Assembly (NCBI GenBank): GCA_030824495.1
Contig: JAVBXP010000038.1
Location: 23,045-87,044 of the forward strand
Direction: 5' to 3'
Source of the DNA: a bacterium
Lineage (GTDB): Bacteria; Pseudomonadota; Alphaproteobacteria; Caulobacterales; Caulobacteraceae
DNA length: 64,000 nucleotides
Below the pieces are notes generated by a model. It was given only the letters and a program-made list of their open reading frames with translations. It had not been told where the DNA came from and did not search any database. Of this stretch, positions 1 through 9,575 are shown one piece after another (position 1 is the stretch's first letter; each line of letters begins with the position of its first letter). The position numbers and the translations under genes were made by a program.

Positions 1-101
1 CGTGCGAGGAACTGATCCACCGCATCGTCCGTGAAGCCGAAGAATTGATCCATGGCCGCCTGGCGCGCTTTGCGCCCACCAAGCAAGCTGTCCCGGCCTA
101 G
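1..101 (+). CDS. C-terminal end of a CDS cut by the window edge; possibly nitronate monooxygenase-like
   Basis: Open frame ..CEELIHRIVREAEELIHGRLARFAPTKQAVPA* ending TAG at 99-101; the family guess rests on a short tail only. Confidence 0.35.
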   Translation, partial: CEELIHRIVREAEELIHGRLARFAPTKQAVPA

Positions 102-129
102 GCCTGTCTTCGTCAGCCGCTGGCTTCGG

Positions 130-1140
130 TCAGCGGCTGATCTCGGCCAGGACGCCGCCAAGCTCATCGACCGCCTCCGGCGTCGTGGCCCATGAGCACA
201 TGAAGCGGACCGAGCCGTCCAGGAACCGGTAGACGAACCAGCCGGCCGCATGCAGGCGGCTGAGCGCCTCATCGTCCATCTCCACGAACACCGCATTGGC
301 CTCCACCGGGTGGCGCACGGGGAAGGGCGTCAGCTTCGACAAGCGCTGGGCCATGGCGTTCGCGTGGGCGGCGCGCTCGACAAAGGCGCCGCTCTCCAGC
401 ATCCCGATGAACGGGGCGGCGTAGAAGCGGCCCTTGGAGGGCAACTGACCCGCCTGCTTCAGGCGTGCGTCGAACCGCCGGGCCAGCTTGCGATCAAAGA
501 TCACCACCGCCTCAGTCGGGGTCATGCCGGCCTTGGTGCCGCCGACCACCAGGATGTCGACGCCCAGCGGCTGGATGTCCTTGAGGTCAAAGCCCGCCGC
601 CGCCGCGTTGGCCAGGCGTGCGCCGTCCAGGTGAACGCCCAGCCCCTTGGCCCTGGCGGGCGCGATCAGGGCGGAAAGGGTCTCGCGGGAATAGACCGTG
701 CCGTACTCGGTGGCGTTGGTCAGCGACATCGCCGCCAAGGGTTGGCGGTGGGCGACATCGGGTTCGGCCAGGGGCGCCGTCAGCGCCTTCGGATCGATAC
801 GTCCCGAGGCGCCGGTCAGGCCGATAAGGCCGATCCCTTGACCAAAAAAGCCCGGCGCGCCGGTCTCGTCGGTGCAGACGTGCGCGTGCTCATGGGCCAG
901 CACCGCCTCGAACGGTCGGCACAGGGCCGACAGGGCGATGGCGTTGGCCGCGGTACCGGAGGCGACAAATCGAACCTCGGCGTCGGCGTCCAGCAGGCCG
1001 CGCACTGCATCGGCGGCCCGCGCGCTAATGGCGTCGGAACCATATCCGGGCGTGAAGCCTGTGTTGGCGGCGACCAGGGCCTCGATCGCTTCAGGAGCGG
1101 CCGGGGCGGTGTTGTCGGATGCGAAATCGTAGCGAGCCAT
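130..1140 (-). CDS. Low-specificity L-threonine aldolase / beta-eliminating lyase family (PLP)
   Basis: MARYDFASDNTAPAAPEAIEAL..., HLDGARLANAAAA, VVGGTKAGM (PLP-lysine region). Confidence 0.85.
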   Translation of the reverse strand: MARYDFASDNTAPAAPEAIEALVAANTGFTPGYGSDAISARAADAVRGLLDADAEVRFVASGTAANAIALSALCRPFEAVLAHEHAHVCTDETGAPGFFGQGIGLIGLTGASGRIDPKALTAPLAEPDVAHRQPLAAMSLTNATEYGTVYSRETLSALIAPARAKGLGVHLDGARLANAAAAGFDLKDIQPLGVDILVVGGTKAGMTPTEAVVIFDRKLARRFDARLKQAGQLPSKGRFYAAPFIGMLESGAFVERAAHANAMAQRLSKLTPFPVRHPVEANAVFVEMDDEALSRLHAAGWFVYRFLDGSVRFMCSWATTPEAVDELGGVLAEISR

Positions 1141-1237
1141 GTCTTTTGGATTCTAGAACGCGTCGCCGGGCCGGCGAAGTCCGTAATTTCGTGCTTTCTT
1201 CATCGGGGCGCCTCATCCTTTCCCTAGGGGGAACGTG

Positions 1238-3556
1238 ATGCGAGGCGCCGAGGCTGAGGACCTGACCGCGAGGCTGGCGAACGTGGCGCGCTTGACGCCG
1301 CACGCCATTGTCCTCTGTGACGCGGCGGGACGGATCGACTGGGTCAATGACGGCTTCACCGCCATGACCGGCTTTGATTTGGCCGAGGCCGCTGGCCGCA
1401 CGCCGGGCGCGCTGCTGCAATGCCCCGAAACCGATCCTGCGACCATCGCGATGATGTCGGCCTGCGTTGCAGCCGGCGAGGGCTTTCGGGTGGAAGTTTT
1501 CAACTGCGCCAAGGATGGGCGCCGCTTCTGGCTGGATTTGGATGTCCGCCCGACCTTCTCGGCCCGGGGAGAACTGGACGGCTTCATGGCCATCCAGGCC
1601 GACATCACCGCCGCGCGGAACGACCGCAACCGGCTGAACTCCACTTCCGTGGCGCTGAAGGCGGTTGGAAGGCTCGCCAGATTAGGCGCCTGGGAGGTCG
1701 ACGTCGTTCAGCAGGTCGTCCGGTGGAGCCCTGAGCTCGCCGACTTGCTCGGCCGCCCGTATGTCGTGGAAGGGGCCTTAGACACCCTCAATGTCTACGC
1801 TCCCGAGGTGCAGGAGGCTGTGCAGGCCCACATCGGCCAGGCCATCAAAACGGGCGAGCGCATTGATTTCGAGGCCCCGGCCATCACTGGTTCGGGAGAG
1901 CGGATCTGGCTGCGGGTCATGGGTGAACCGCGCATGGTCGACGGGCGTTGCGTGGCGCTGCACGGCGCCAGCCAGGACGTCACCGCCCAGCGCGAAGCCG
2001 TGGCCGAGCTGCGCGAATCCGAGCGCTTTGGCCGTGGCGTGATCGATGGGCTGGCGGCTCTGCTCACGGTCATCGACGAGACCGGCGCGATCATCGCCGC
2101 CAATTCGGCGTTCAGGAAGCTGGGCGCGGAGGTCGCGCAGGCCGACGTCTATCCGATGGGCCGCAATCTCTTCGAGGTGTTCGACCGTTTGCCGGGCGGA
2201 CGGGGCAAGTCGCTGACCAGAGGTGTGAAGAGGGTGCTGGCCGGCGGCGCGGACACCTTCGCCTACGCCTACCAGTCGCGGAGCGGGGAGTGGTTTCGGC
2301 TGACCGCCGCCCGTTTCCAGGGGGCTGGACCGGTGCGCTGCGTGGTCATCACCCAATCAATCGAAGACCTGAAACGCTCGGAGAAGCGACTGAAGGCTCT
2401 GAATGTCTCGCTGAAGCGCGCCCGCGACGACGCCAATGCCGCCAATGCAGCGAAGTCCGCCTTCCTGGCGACGATGAGCCACGAGATCCGCACCCCCTTG
2501 AACGGGGTGCTGGGCATGGCCCAGGCCATGGCGCGCGACGAGCTGTCCGACCGCCAGCGCGAACGTCTGACGGTCGTGCGCCAAGCCGGCGAGACTCTGC
2601 TGGCGCTATTGAACGACCTGCTGGACCTGTCGCGGATCGAAGCGGGTCGCCTGGAGCTGGAAGACGGGCTGATCGACATCGAGTCGCTGATGACCGGCGT
2701 GCAGGCCACCTTCACGACCCTGGCCAGCGAAAAGGATGTTTCATTCCAATTGGCCGTGTCGCCCAAGGCGCTCGGCCTCTGGCGGGGCGACCCGACCCGC
2801 GTGCGCCAGGTCGTCTACAATCTCGTTTCCAACGCCGTGAAGTTCACCGCTCGCGGGGAGGTTCGGGTGGCTGTGCGCCGCGAGGCCGGAGCCTTGGTGT
2901 TCGAGGTCGCAGACACCGGTCCCGGCATCGCCGAGGACCGCCTGGGATCGCTGTTCCACAAGTTCGTGCAGGAGGATGCGTCCACCACGCGGCGCTACGG
3001 CGGCTCGGGCCTGGGCCTAGCCATCTGCCGCGAGCTGGCGACGTTGATGGGCGGCGAGGTCGGTGTGGTGTCGAGCGTGGGGGAGGGATCGACCTTCACC
3101 GTCCGCCTGCCGCTGTCTCGCGCCGAAGGGGCGCTGCCGGCCAGCGTGTCGATGGAGATCGCAGCCCCGTCCGGCGATCTCCGCATCCTGGCGGCGGAGG
3201 ACAATCCGATGAACCAGCTGGTCCTCAAAACCCTGCTGGCCCAGCTCGGCGTCGAGGTTCGGTGCGTCAATGACGGTCAGGCTGCCTGCGCCGCCGCCGC
3301 CGAGCAGGAGTGGGATGTCATCTTGATGGACGTCCAGATGCCGGTGATGGACGGCCCCACGGCCGCTCGGTGGATCCGGGACCGCGAAGAGGCCGAGGGC
3401 CTGCGGCGGACCCCTATCATCGCCCTGACCGCCAACGCCATGGCACACCATGCGGCGGAGTACACCTCTGCCGGGATGGACGTGCTTGTGCCCAAGCCGT
3501 TGGAACTCGAACGGCTGATCGGCGCGATCCAGTCCGTGATGGAGGAGGCGGCCTAG
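1238..3556 (+). CDS. PAS-containing hybrid sensor histidine kinase with C-terminal receiver domain
   Basis: PAS-like N-terminus (DWVNDGFTAMTGFDLAEAAGRTPGALLQ), H-box SHEIRTPLNGVLGMA, N/G boxes, receiver ILMDVQMPVMDG. Confidence 0.93.
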   Translation: MRGAEAEDLTARLANVARLTPHAIVLCDAAGRIDWVNDGFTAMTGFDLAEAAGRTPGALLQCPETDPATIAMMSACVAAGEGFRVEVFNCAKDGRRFWLDLDVRPTFSARGELDGFMAIQADITAARNDRNRLNSTSVALKAVGRLARLGAWEVDVVQQVVRWSPELADLLGRPYVVEGALDTLNVYAPEVQEAVQAHIGQAIKTGERIDFEAPAITGSGERIWLRVMGEPRMVDGRCVALHGASQDVTAQREAVAELRESERFGRGVIDGLAALLTVIDETGAIIAANSAFRKLGAEVAQADVYPMGRNLFEVFDRLPGGRGKSLTRGVKRVLAGGADTFAYAYQSRSGEWFRLTAARFQGAGPVRCVVITQSIEDLKRSEKRLKALNVSLKRARDDANAANAAKSAFLATMSHEIRTPLNGVLGMAQAMARDELSDRQRERLTVVRQAGETLLALLNDLLDLSRIEAGRLELEDGLIDIESLMTGVQATFTTLASEKDVSFQLAVSPKALGLWRGDPTRVRQVVYNLVSNAVKFTARGEVRVAVRREAGALVFEVADTGPGIAEDRLGSLFHKFVQEDASTTRRYGGSGLGLAICRELATLMGGEVGVVSSVGEGSTFTVRLPLSRAEGALPASVSMEIAAPSGDLRILAAEDNPMNQLVLKTLLAQLGVEVRCVNDGQAACAAAAEQEWDVILMDVQMPVMDGPTAARWIRDREEAEGLRRTPIIALTANAMAHHAAEYTSAGMDVLVPKPLELERLIGAIQSVMEEAA

Positions 3557-4698
3557 CCGACCTCCGCCCCCCAGGCCTGCACGTCGGCGACGAAAAGGTC
3601 CGGTTCCTCCATCGCTGCGAAGTGGCCACCGCGCGCCTGCTCGGTCCAGCGGCTGATATTGTAGGCGCGGTCGGCCCAGGACCGCGGCGGAGCGGTATAG
3701 AGCGGCTCGCCGGGGAAATTGGCGAAGGCGGTCGGCGTCTCGCAGCGCTCGCCCTCCGTGAACGCCACGCCGCCCTCTTCAAGCAGGCCGCGATAGTACC
3801 AGGCCCCTGTCGCGAAGCTGTCGGTCATCACATAGAGCATGATGTTGGTCAGCAGCCGGTCCTTGGGGTGGACCTCGTCGAAGGGCTTCTCGCGCAGGTC
3901 CGACCAGTCGTGGAACCGCTCGGCGATCCAGGCGGCCTGGCCGACCGGATTGCCCGCGCCCATCCACGCCAGCGACTGCGGCTTGGACGCTTGCAGCCGG
4001 AAATAGGCGCCCATGACGTCCATCATGGCGCCCTGGCGGGTCATCCAGGCGATCTCGGCCTCGGTCTTGGGGCCGCCGTGCGGGCGGAAGCCCATCATGT
4101 TCAGGTGGATGGCGCGGACGTGCTGGCCGTGGTCGTGGCCAAGCCAGGAGGTGACCATCGCGCCCCAGTCGCCGCCCTGAGCGAGATAGCGGTCATAGCC
4201 CAGCACCTGTGTCATCAGGGTGTTGAACAGCCGCGCGGTGGTGCGCTGGCCGATCGGGCGCTTCGGCTTGGACGAGAAGCCAAAGCCGGGCAGGGACGGG
4301 ATCACCAGGTCGAAGGCGTCTTCCGCCCGGCCGCCAAATCGCGAGGGGAAGGCCAGCTTCTCGATGCTGTCCCAGAACTCGTAGTGCGAGCCGGGCCACC
4401 CATGCGTCAGGATCAGCGGCCGCTTGCCGCCGGCCTCGCCGACCACGTGCAGGAAGTGGAGGTCGTAGTCCTCGACCCGGGCGGTGAACTGCGGAAAACG
4501 GTTGAGGTCGGCCACCGCCGAGCGCCAGTCATAAGCCTCGGTCCAGTGCGCGCAGAGGTCATTCAGGTAGCCGGCGTCGCAGCCATAGGCCCAGCCGTCC
4601 GGAACCTCCGGGATCGGCGGCCAGGGATAGGCCCTCACTTGATCCAGCACCGCCTGGACAGAGGCTTCGCTCCACTTGACCTCAAACGGTTGGACCAT
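3553..4698 (-). CDS. Epoxide hydrolase (EHN N-terminal domain, alpha/beta hydrolase)
   Basis: MVQPFEVKWSEASVQAVLDQVR..., LILTHGWPGSHYEFWDSIEKL, QGGDWGAMVTSWLG. Confidence 0.9.
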   Translation of the reverse strand: MVQPFEVKWSEASVQAVLDQVRAYPWPPIPEVPDGWAYGCDAGYLNDLCAHWTEAYDWRSAVADLNRFPQFTARVEDYDLHFLHVVGEAGGKRPLILTHGWPGSHYEFWDSIEKLAFPSRFGGRAEDAFDLVIPSLPGFGFSSKPKRPIGQRTTARLFNTLMTQVLGYDRYLAQGGDWGAMVTSWLGHDHGQHVRAIHLNMMGFRPHGGPKTEAEIAWMTRQGAMMDVMGAYFRLQASKPQSLAWMGAGNPVGQAAWIAERFHDWSDLREKPFDEVHPKDRLLTNIMLYVMTDSFATGAWYYRGLLEEGGVAFTEGERCETPTAFANFPGEPLYTAPPRSWADRAYNISRWTEQARGGHFAAMEEPDLFVADVQAWGAEVG

Positions 4699-4761
4699 TG
4701 CGCGCTTCCCCTCTTGTTGCGGGGAAGATGGCGGTCTTGCCGCAAGGGCCGTCAAGTCGCT

Positions 4762-5364
4762 TCAGGCGCCGGGGCGCAGGCCCTTTGCGAGCGTGTGGCC
4801 GAGCTGGCGGTTGATGATCCGGGCCATGCCCTTGGGCAGCTTGCCGGAGAGTTCCAGGCTCACCGCGCCGTGGGTGGCGGCCCAGTACATGCGGCCGATT
4901 TCTTCCGGGTCGCCTTCCATCACGCCGGCCTCGACCAGGCCCTTGATGTAGGCCGACCGCATCGCGTTGGCGCGGGCGGCGGCGGCGACCAGGTCCGGAT
5001 AGTCCTCTTCGTGCGGCTGGTTCAGGTCGAACATCAGCTTGTAGGTCTGCGGGTGTTCGAAGGCGAAGTTCAGATAGGCCTCGCCCACCGCCGAGCTCTT
5101 GGCCTTGGCGCTGCCCTGGGTGTTGGCGAGCGCGCCTTCCAGGGACGCGGCGAAGCGGTTGAAGCCGTTGGTCCGCACGGCGGCCAGGATGTCTTCCTTG
5201 TCGGCGAAATAGCGGTACGGCGTCATGGGGCTGACCCCCAGTTCGGAGGCCAGCTGGCGCATGGTCACCGCGTCCGGCCCCTTCTCGGCGAACAGCTTCT
5301 CGGCGACCTCGCAAAGACGTTCGCGGAAGTCGGCGACATCGGACTCGGACAAGACGCGGGGCAT
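4762..5364 (-). CDS. TetR family transcriptional regulator
   Basis: N-terminal HTH: AEKLFAEKGPDAVTMRQLASELGVSPMTPYRYFADKEDILAAV. Confidence 0.93.
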   Translation of the reverse strand: MPRVLSESDVADFRERLCEVAEKLFAEKGPDAVTMRQLASELGVSPMTPYRYFADKEDILAAVRTNGFNRFAASLEGALANTQGSAKAKSSAVGEAYLNFAFEHPQTYKLMFDLNQPHEEDYPDLVAAAARANAMRSAYIKGLVEAGVMEGDPEEIGRMYWAATHGAVSLELSGKLPKGMARIINRQLGHTLAKGLRPGA

Positions 5365-5406
5365 TGATAAACTCAGAGAAAGAAAAGGCTTGTCCTGAGG
5401 TAGCTC

Positions 5407-5430
5407 TTACGTAATAAATTTACAACGTAA
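5407..5430. promoter_or_regulatory. 24-bp palindrome, probable TetR-family operator
   Basis: TTACGTAATAAATTTACAACGTAA: outer arms TTACGT/ACGTAA and a central TAAATTTA, AT-rich, between divergent tetR and DUF2855 genes. Confidence 0.7.
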
Positions 5431-5445
5431 AAAGGCGAGGAAGCG

Positions 5446-6495
5446 ATGACTGCCTGGGATGTGCTGATCAATCGGGACGATTTGCGCCGTGCGGAGCTGC
5501 GCCATGCGGCCGAAAAGATCGATCTGGCTGAGGGTGAGGTGCTGCTGGAGGTCGAGCGTTTCGCCCTGACCGCCAACAACATCACCTATGGGATAATGGG
5601 CGACAGCTTCGGCTACTGGAAGTTCTTCCCCGCGCCGGACGGTCTGGGCCGCATCCCGGTCTGGGGCTTCGCGAAGGTCATCGAATCCAAGGCGCCGGAC
5701 GCGCCGGTAGGGCTGCGGATCTTCGGCTATCTGCCGATGTCGAGCCACTTCACCGCGCAGCTGTCCGAGGGGCGCAACGCGCTGGTCGACACGGCCGCGC
5801 ACCGGGCTGAACTGCCGCCGACCTACAACGCCTATTCGGAGGCGCCCGAAGACGAGATGGACGATCATCGCGCCCTGCTGCGGCCGTTGTTGATGACGTC
5901 CTGGCTGCTGGACGACTTCCTGGCCGAGGATGAGAGCGTCGGCTCGCTGGTGCTGTCGAGCGCGTCCAGCAAGACCGCCATGGGCTTGGCCTGGTTCGCG
6001 CGCCGCCGCGGTCTGGAAGTGGTCGGCCTGACCTCGCCATCCAACGCCGCCAAGCTGGCCGAGCTTGGCCTCTACGACCGCATCGTCACCTATGACGAAG
6101 CTCGCAGCCTGAGCGCCAAGGCGCCCGCTGTTTTTGTCGATTTCGCGGGCGATCCGCAGGTGACCTCCGCGGTGCACACTGCGCTTGGCGAGGGGTTGTC
6201 GCGCAGCATCATCGTCGGCGCGACCCGCTGGCAGGCCGACCGCACGCCGGTCGATCTCCCTGGCCCGACGCCGGCTTTGTTCTTCGCCCCCGACCAGATC
6301 CGCAAGCGGGCCGCCGAGTGGGGCTATGAGGAACTGGACGTCCGGTTCATGGCCGCGTTGCGCGCCTTCGTCGCCGACGCCGCCTGGCTGAACGTCCGCC
6401 AGCATGTCGGACCAGAGGCTCTATTGGCCGCCTATCACGACGTCCTCGAGGGCCGCGCGCGGCCGGACGAGGGGCACATCATCAGACCGGTCTGA
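5446..6495 (+). CDS. DUF2855 family protein (MDR-like)
   Basis: LINRDDLRRAELRHAAEKIDLAEGEVLLEVERFALTANNITYGIMGD. Confidence 0.85.
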   Translation: MTAWDVLINRDDLRRAELRHAAEKIDLAEGEVLLEVERFALTANNITYGIMGDSFGYWKFFPAPDGLGRIPVWGFAKVIESKAPDAPVGLRIFGYLPMSSHFTAQLSEGRNALVDTAAHRAELPPTYNAYSEAPEDEMDDHRALLRPLLMTSWLLDDFLAEDESVGSLVLSSASSKTAMGLAWFARRRGLEVVGLTSPSNAAKLAELGLYDRIVTYDEARSLSAKAPAVFVDFAGDPQVTSAVHTALGEGLSRSIIVGATRWQADRTPVDLPGPTPALFFAPDQIRKRAAEWGYEELDVRFMAALRAFVADAAWLNVRQHVGPEALLAAYHDVLEGRARPDEGHIIRPV

Positions 6496-6521
6496 AGCCG
6501 GCCTTCAAAGGGAGACGCACC

Positions 6522-7910
6522 ATGGACGGCGACGTTCGCATCAACCCGTACCTGTCCGGCAACTTCGCGCCGATCCGCAGCGAAGACGACTTCGACCTCG
6601 TCGTGAAGGGCGAGATCCCGAAGGAGCTGAAGGGCACGCTCTACCGTACCGGCCCCAATCCGCAGTTCGAGCCGCGCGGCGAGTACCACTGGTTCACCGG
6701 CGACGGCATGATCCACGCCTTCCATGTCGAGGACGGCAAGGTCACCTACCGCAACCGCTACGTCCGCACGCCCAAGTGGGAGTTGGAGAACTCCGAAGGA
6801 CGCGCCCTGTTCGGCGGTTTCGGCAATCCGATGACCACCGACCCGATCGCCCAGGGCAAGGAAAGCGGGGTGGCGAACACCAACATCCTGTTCCACGCCG
6901 GCCGGCTGCTGGCGCTCGAAGAGGCCCACGCGCCGTTCGAGATGGCTGAGCGCACCTTGGAATCCAAGGGCTACGCCACCGAGTACAACGGCAGGGTCAC
7001 CGCTCACCCGAAGATCGACCCGAAGACCGGCGAGATGGTCTGGTTCGGTTATGGCGTCGGCGACATGCCGCTATCGGCGGGCATGAGCTACGGCGTCACA
7101 GATGCCAGCGGCAAGGTGGTCCGCCGTGACGACTTCCAGGCCCCGTTCTCCTCGATGGTCCACGACTTCCTGGTCACCGAGAATTACGCCCTGTTCCCGA
7201 TCCTCCCCCTGACCGGAAGTCTGGACCGGGCGATGAAGGGCCTGCCGGCCTATGCCTGGGAGCCGGACAAGGGCAGCCATGTCGGGGTCATGCGCCGCGA
7301 CGGCGAAGTGTCCTCGATCCGCTGGTTCAACGCCCCGCCGTCTTATGTCTTCCACCCGATGAACGCCTGGGAGGAGGGCGGCAAGATCATCGCCGACGTC
7401 TTCCGCTATGACACCGCGCCGCTGTTCCCCAACGCCGACGGTTCGCCCGGCCTACGCAGCGCCGCGCGCATGGTGCGCTGGACTTTCGACCTCGATGGAA
7501 ACAGCGACGCCATCAAGGAAGAGGCCATCGACGATCTGGACGGCGAGTTCCCGCGCTTCGACGAACGCTATGCCGGCCTCGCCCATCGTCACGGCTGGTA
7601 CGCGGCCGATCCCGGCAACGCCAAGACCATCAAGCAGACCGCCATCGCCCACCTCGACCTGGTGACCGGCAAACGCCAGGTCTACGAACTGACCGGCGGC
7701 GACATGACCTCCGAACCGGTCTTCACCCCGCGCTCGGCCGACGCCGCCGAGGGCGACGGCTGGGTCACCGCGGTGGTCTGGCGGGCGGCCGAAGATCGCA
7801 GCGACATGTTGGTGTTCGAGGCGCTCGACATCGCCAAGGGCCCGATCGCCATCGCCGAACTTCCTCGCCGGGTGCCGTTCGGCTTCCACGGCAACTGGGT
7901 GGCGGGCTAG
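6522..7910 (+). CDS. Carotenoid oxygenase (RPE65 / lignostilbene dioxygenase family)
   Basis: GEIPKELKGTLYRTGPNPQFEPRGEYHWFTGDGMIHAF; conserved His regions; C-terminal VPFGFHGNWV. Confidence 0.92.
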   Translation: MDGDVRINPYLSGNFAPIRSEDDFDLVVKGEIPKELKGTLYRTGPNPQFEPRGEYHWFTGDGMIHAFHVEDGKVTYRNRYVRTPKWELENSEGRALFGGFGNPMTTDPIAQGKESGVANTNILFHAGRLLALEEAHAPFEMAERTLESKGYATEYNGRVTAHPKIDPKTGEMVWFGYGVGDMPLSAGMSYGVTDASGKVVRRDDFQAPFSSMVHDFLVTENYALFPILPLTGSLDRAMKGLPAYAWEPDKGSHVGVMRRDGEVSSIRWFNAPPSYVFHPMNAWEEGGKIIADVFRYDTAPLFPNADGSPGLRSAARMVRWTFDLDGNSDAIKEEAIDDLDGEFPRFDERYAGLAHRHGWYAADPGNAKTIKQTAIAHLDLVTGKRQVYELTGGDMTSEPVFTPRSADAAEGDGWVTAVVWRAAEDRSDMLVFEALDIAKGPIAIAELPRRVPFGFHGNWVAG

Positions 7911-7916
7911 CCCCGT

Positions 7917-8027
7917 CGTCATCCTCCGGTCGTCTGAAAGACGATCCGGGGGACCCAGACGGTCTATCCAGGTCTGCAACTCGGCTTGGGTCCCCCGGAC
8001 CTCGCTTCGCGAGCCCGGAGGATGACG
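7917..8027. repeat. 111-bp nested palindromic element, copy 1
   Basis: 13-bp terminal inverted repeats CGTCATCCTCCGG...CCGGAGGATGACG plus internal TCCGGGGGACCCA/TGGGTCCCCCGGA; second copy at 35629-35740. Confidence 0.9.
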
Positions 8028-8080
8028 AGCGTGGTCCTGCCGCGGTAGAGCTGCGTCAACGCGGCAACCGAGGTCATCGC

Positions 8081-9061
8081 ATGAAAGCCATCTGGTACGA
8101 CCGCACGGGTCCGGCCCGTGAGGTCCTGCAACACGGCGATCTGCCGACACCCACGCCTGGCCAGGGTCAGGCGCTGATCGCCATCAAGGCCTCGGGCGTC
8201 AATCCGTCCGATGTCGGAATGCGGGGCGGCCCGGCGCCGATGGCCTATCCCCGCATCACCCCCAACAGCGACGGGGCAGGGATCGTCGAGGCGGTCGGTC
8301 CTGGCGTCTCGGCCTCATGGGTGGGCAAGCGCGTCTGGTTCTACAACGGCCAGCGCAACGGCCGGGCGTTCGGCTCGGCGGCCGAGTACATCGAACTCGA
8401 CACCGACCTGTTGAGCGTCCTGCCCGACAGCGTCTCGTTTGCGGAGGGCGCGACGCTGGGCATTCCCTGCATGACCGCCCATCGCGCCCTGTTCCTGGCC
8501 GGCCCGGTCCAGGGCCGCACGGTGCTGGTCACCGGCGGGGCCGGAGCGGTCGGCCACTATGCGGTGCAACTCGCCGCCTGGGCCGGCGCCACGGTGATCG
8601 CCACCGTCAGCTCGGAGGACAAGGCCGAGCGCGCTCGCGCCGGCGGCGCCCATCACGTCATCGACTATCGCCGCGAAGACGTCGCCGCCCGGGTGCGCGA
8701 GCTGACGGACGGCCAGGGCGTTCATCACGCGGTCGAGGTCGACTTCGGCGGCAACATCGCCTCGACCCTGGCCAGCATCGCCATGAACGGTTCGCTCGCC
8801 TACTACGCCACCAAGGGCGCACCGACGCCGGTGGTTCCGGCCGGCGCGGCGATGGGGCTGAACCTGATGATCCACGGGGTCTATCTGCCGGTCTCGCCGC
8901 ACGAGGCCCGCAAGCGCGCGCAGCAGGACATCACCGGCTGGATCGGCACGGGCGAGCGCATCCTGTCGGTCGCCGGGCGCTTCCCGCTGGCCGACTGCGC
9001 CGGCGCCCACGAACTGGTCGAAGCCGGCGGCAAGGTGGGGACGGCGGTGGTCGAGCCATGA
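8081..9061 (+). CDS. NADPH:quinone reductase / zinc-type alcohol dehydrogenase-like (MDR)
   Basis: MKAIWYDRTGPAREVLQHGDLPTPTPGQGQALIAIKASGVNPSDVGMR; VLVTGGAGAVGHYAVQLA. Confidence 0.9.
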   Translation: MKAIWYDRTGPAREVLQHGDLPTPTPGQGQALIAIKASGVNPSDVGMRGGPAPMAYPRITPNSDGAGIVEAVGPGVSASWVGKRVWFYNGQRNGRAFGSAAEYIELDTDLLSVLPDSVSFAEGATLGIPCMTAHRALFLAGPVQGRTVLVTGGAGAVGHYAVQLAAWAGATVIATVSSEDKAERARAGGAHHVIDYRREDVAARVRELTDGQGVHHAVEVDFGGNIASTLASIAMNGSLAYYATKGAPTPVVPAGAAMGLNLMIHGVYLPVSPHEARKRAQQDITGWIGTGERILSVAGRFPLADCAGAHELVEAGGKVGTAVVEP

Positions 9062-9432
9062 CCACGCCGCAAGACGCCATACGCGCGCGGCGCAAGCTGA
9101 CCAACAAGATCATCGCGGCCCATGACGCCGGGCGGCTCGCGCCGTTCTTCGACAGTCAAGTGAACCTGATCTCGGGCGAGGGCGGCCTGTTGATGGGCGC
9201 TCAGGCGGTGCTGGCGGCGTTCAAGGCCCAGTTCGCCGATCCCAGTTTCGTCACCTACGTCCGCACGACCGCAAGCGTCACGCTGGACGCAGAGGGCGCC
9301 CGCGCCGCCGAGACGGGAACCTGGGTCGCGACCTGGAAGGACGCCACATCGTCTGGCCCCTATCTGGCGGTCTGGAAGAAGTCGGTCGGCCAGTGGGTGA
9401 TCGAGAGCGAGACGTTCGTGACGCTGGCGTAG
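9058..9432 (+). CDS. SnoaL/NTF2-like (DUF4440-type) protein
   Basis: MTTPQDAIRARRKLTNKIIAAHDAGRLAPFF...YLAVWKKSVGQWVIESETFVTLA; start overlaps upstream stop by 4 nt (ATGA). Confidence 0.75.
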   Translation: MTTPQDAIRARRKLTNKIIAAHDAGRLAPFFDSQVNLISGEGGLLMGAQAVLAAFKAQFADPSFVTYVRTTASVTLDAEGARAAETGTWVATWKDATSSGPYLAVWKKSVGQWVIESETFVTLA

Positions 9433-9438
9433 GTGCGT

Positions 9439-9570
9439 CCTTCTCCTCGCCCCCGCTTGCGGGGGAGAGGTCGGGTGAGGGCGAGCCGCCTTGACGCTTC
9501 GGTCTCGTCGCCAGCCGGAGCGCCGCTTCGCGGCCCCCTCACCTAACCTCTCCCGAGGGAGAGGAAGGGA
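9439..9570. repeat. REP-like intergenic inverted repeat
   Basis: CCTTCTCCTCGCCCCCGCTTGCGGGGGAGAGG...CCCCTCACCTAACCTCTCCCGAGGGAGAGGAAGG between convergent genes. Confidence 0.65.
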
Positions 9571-9575
9571 CCTAC

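Noticed and set aside
3310-5367. 685-aa + strand ORF
   Set aside because: Overlaps the 3' end of the histidine kinase and runs antisense to the epoxide hydrolase and tetR genes; no recognisable motifs.
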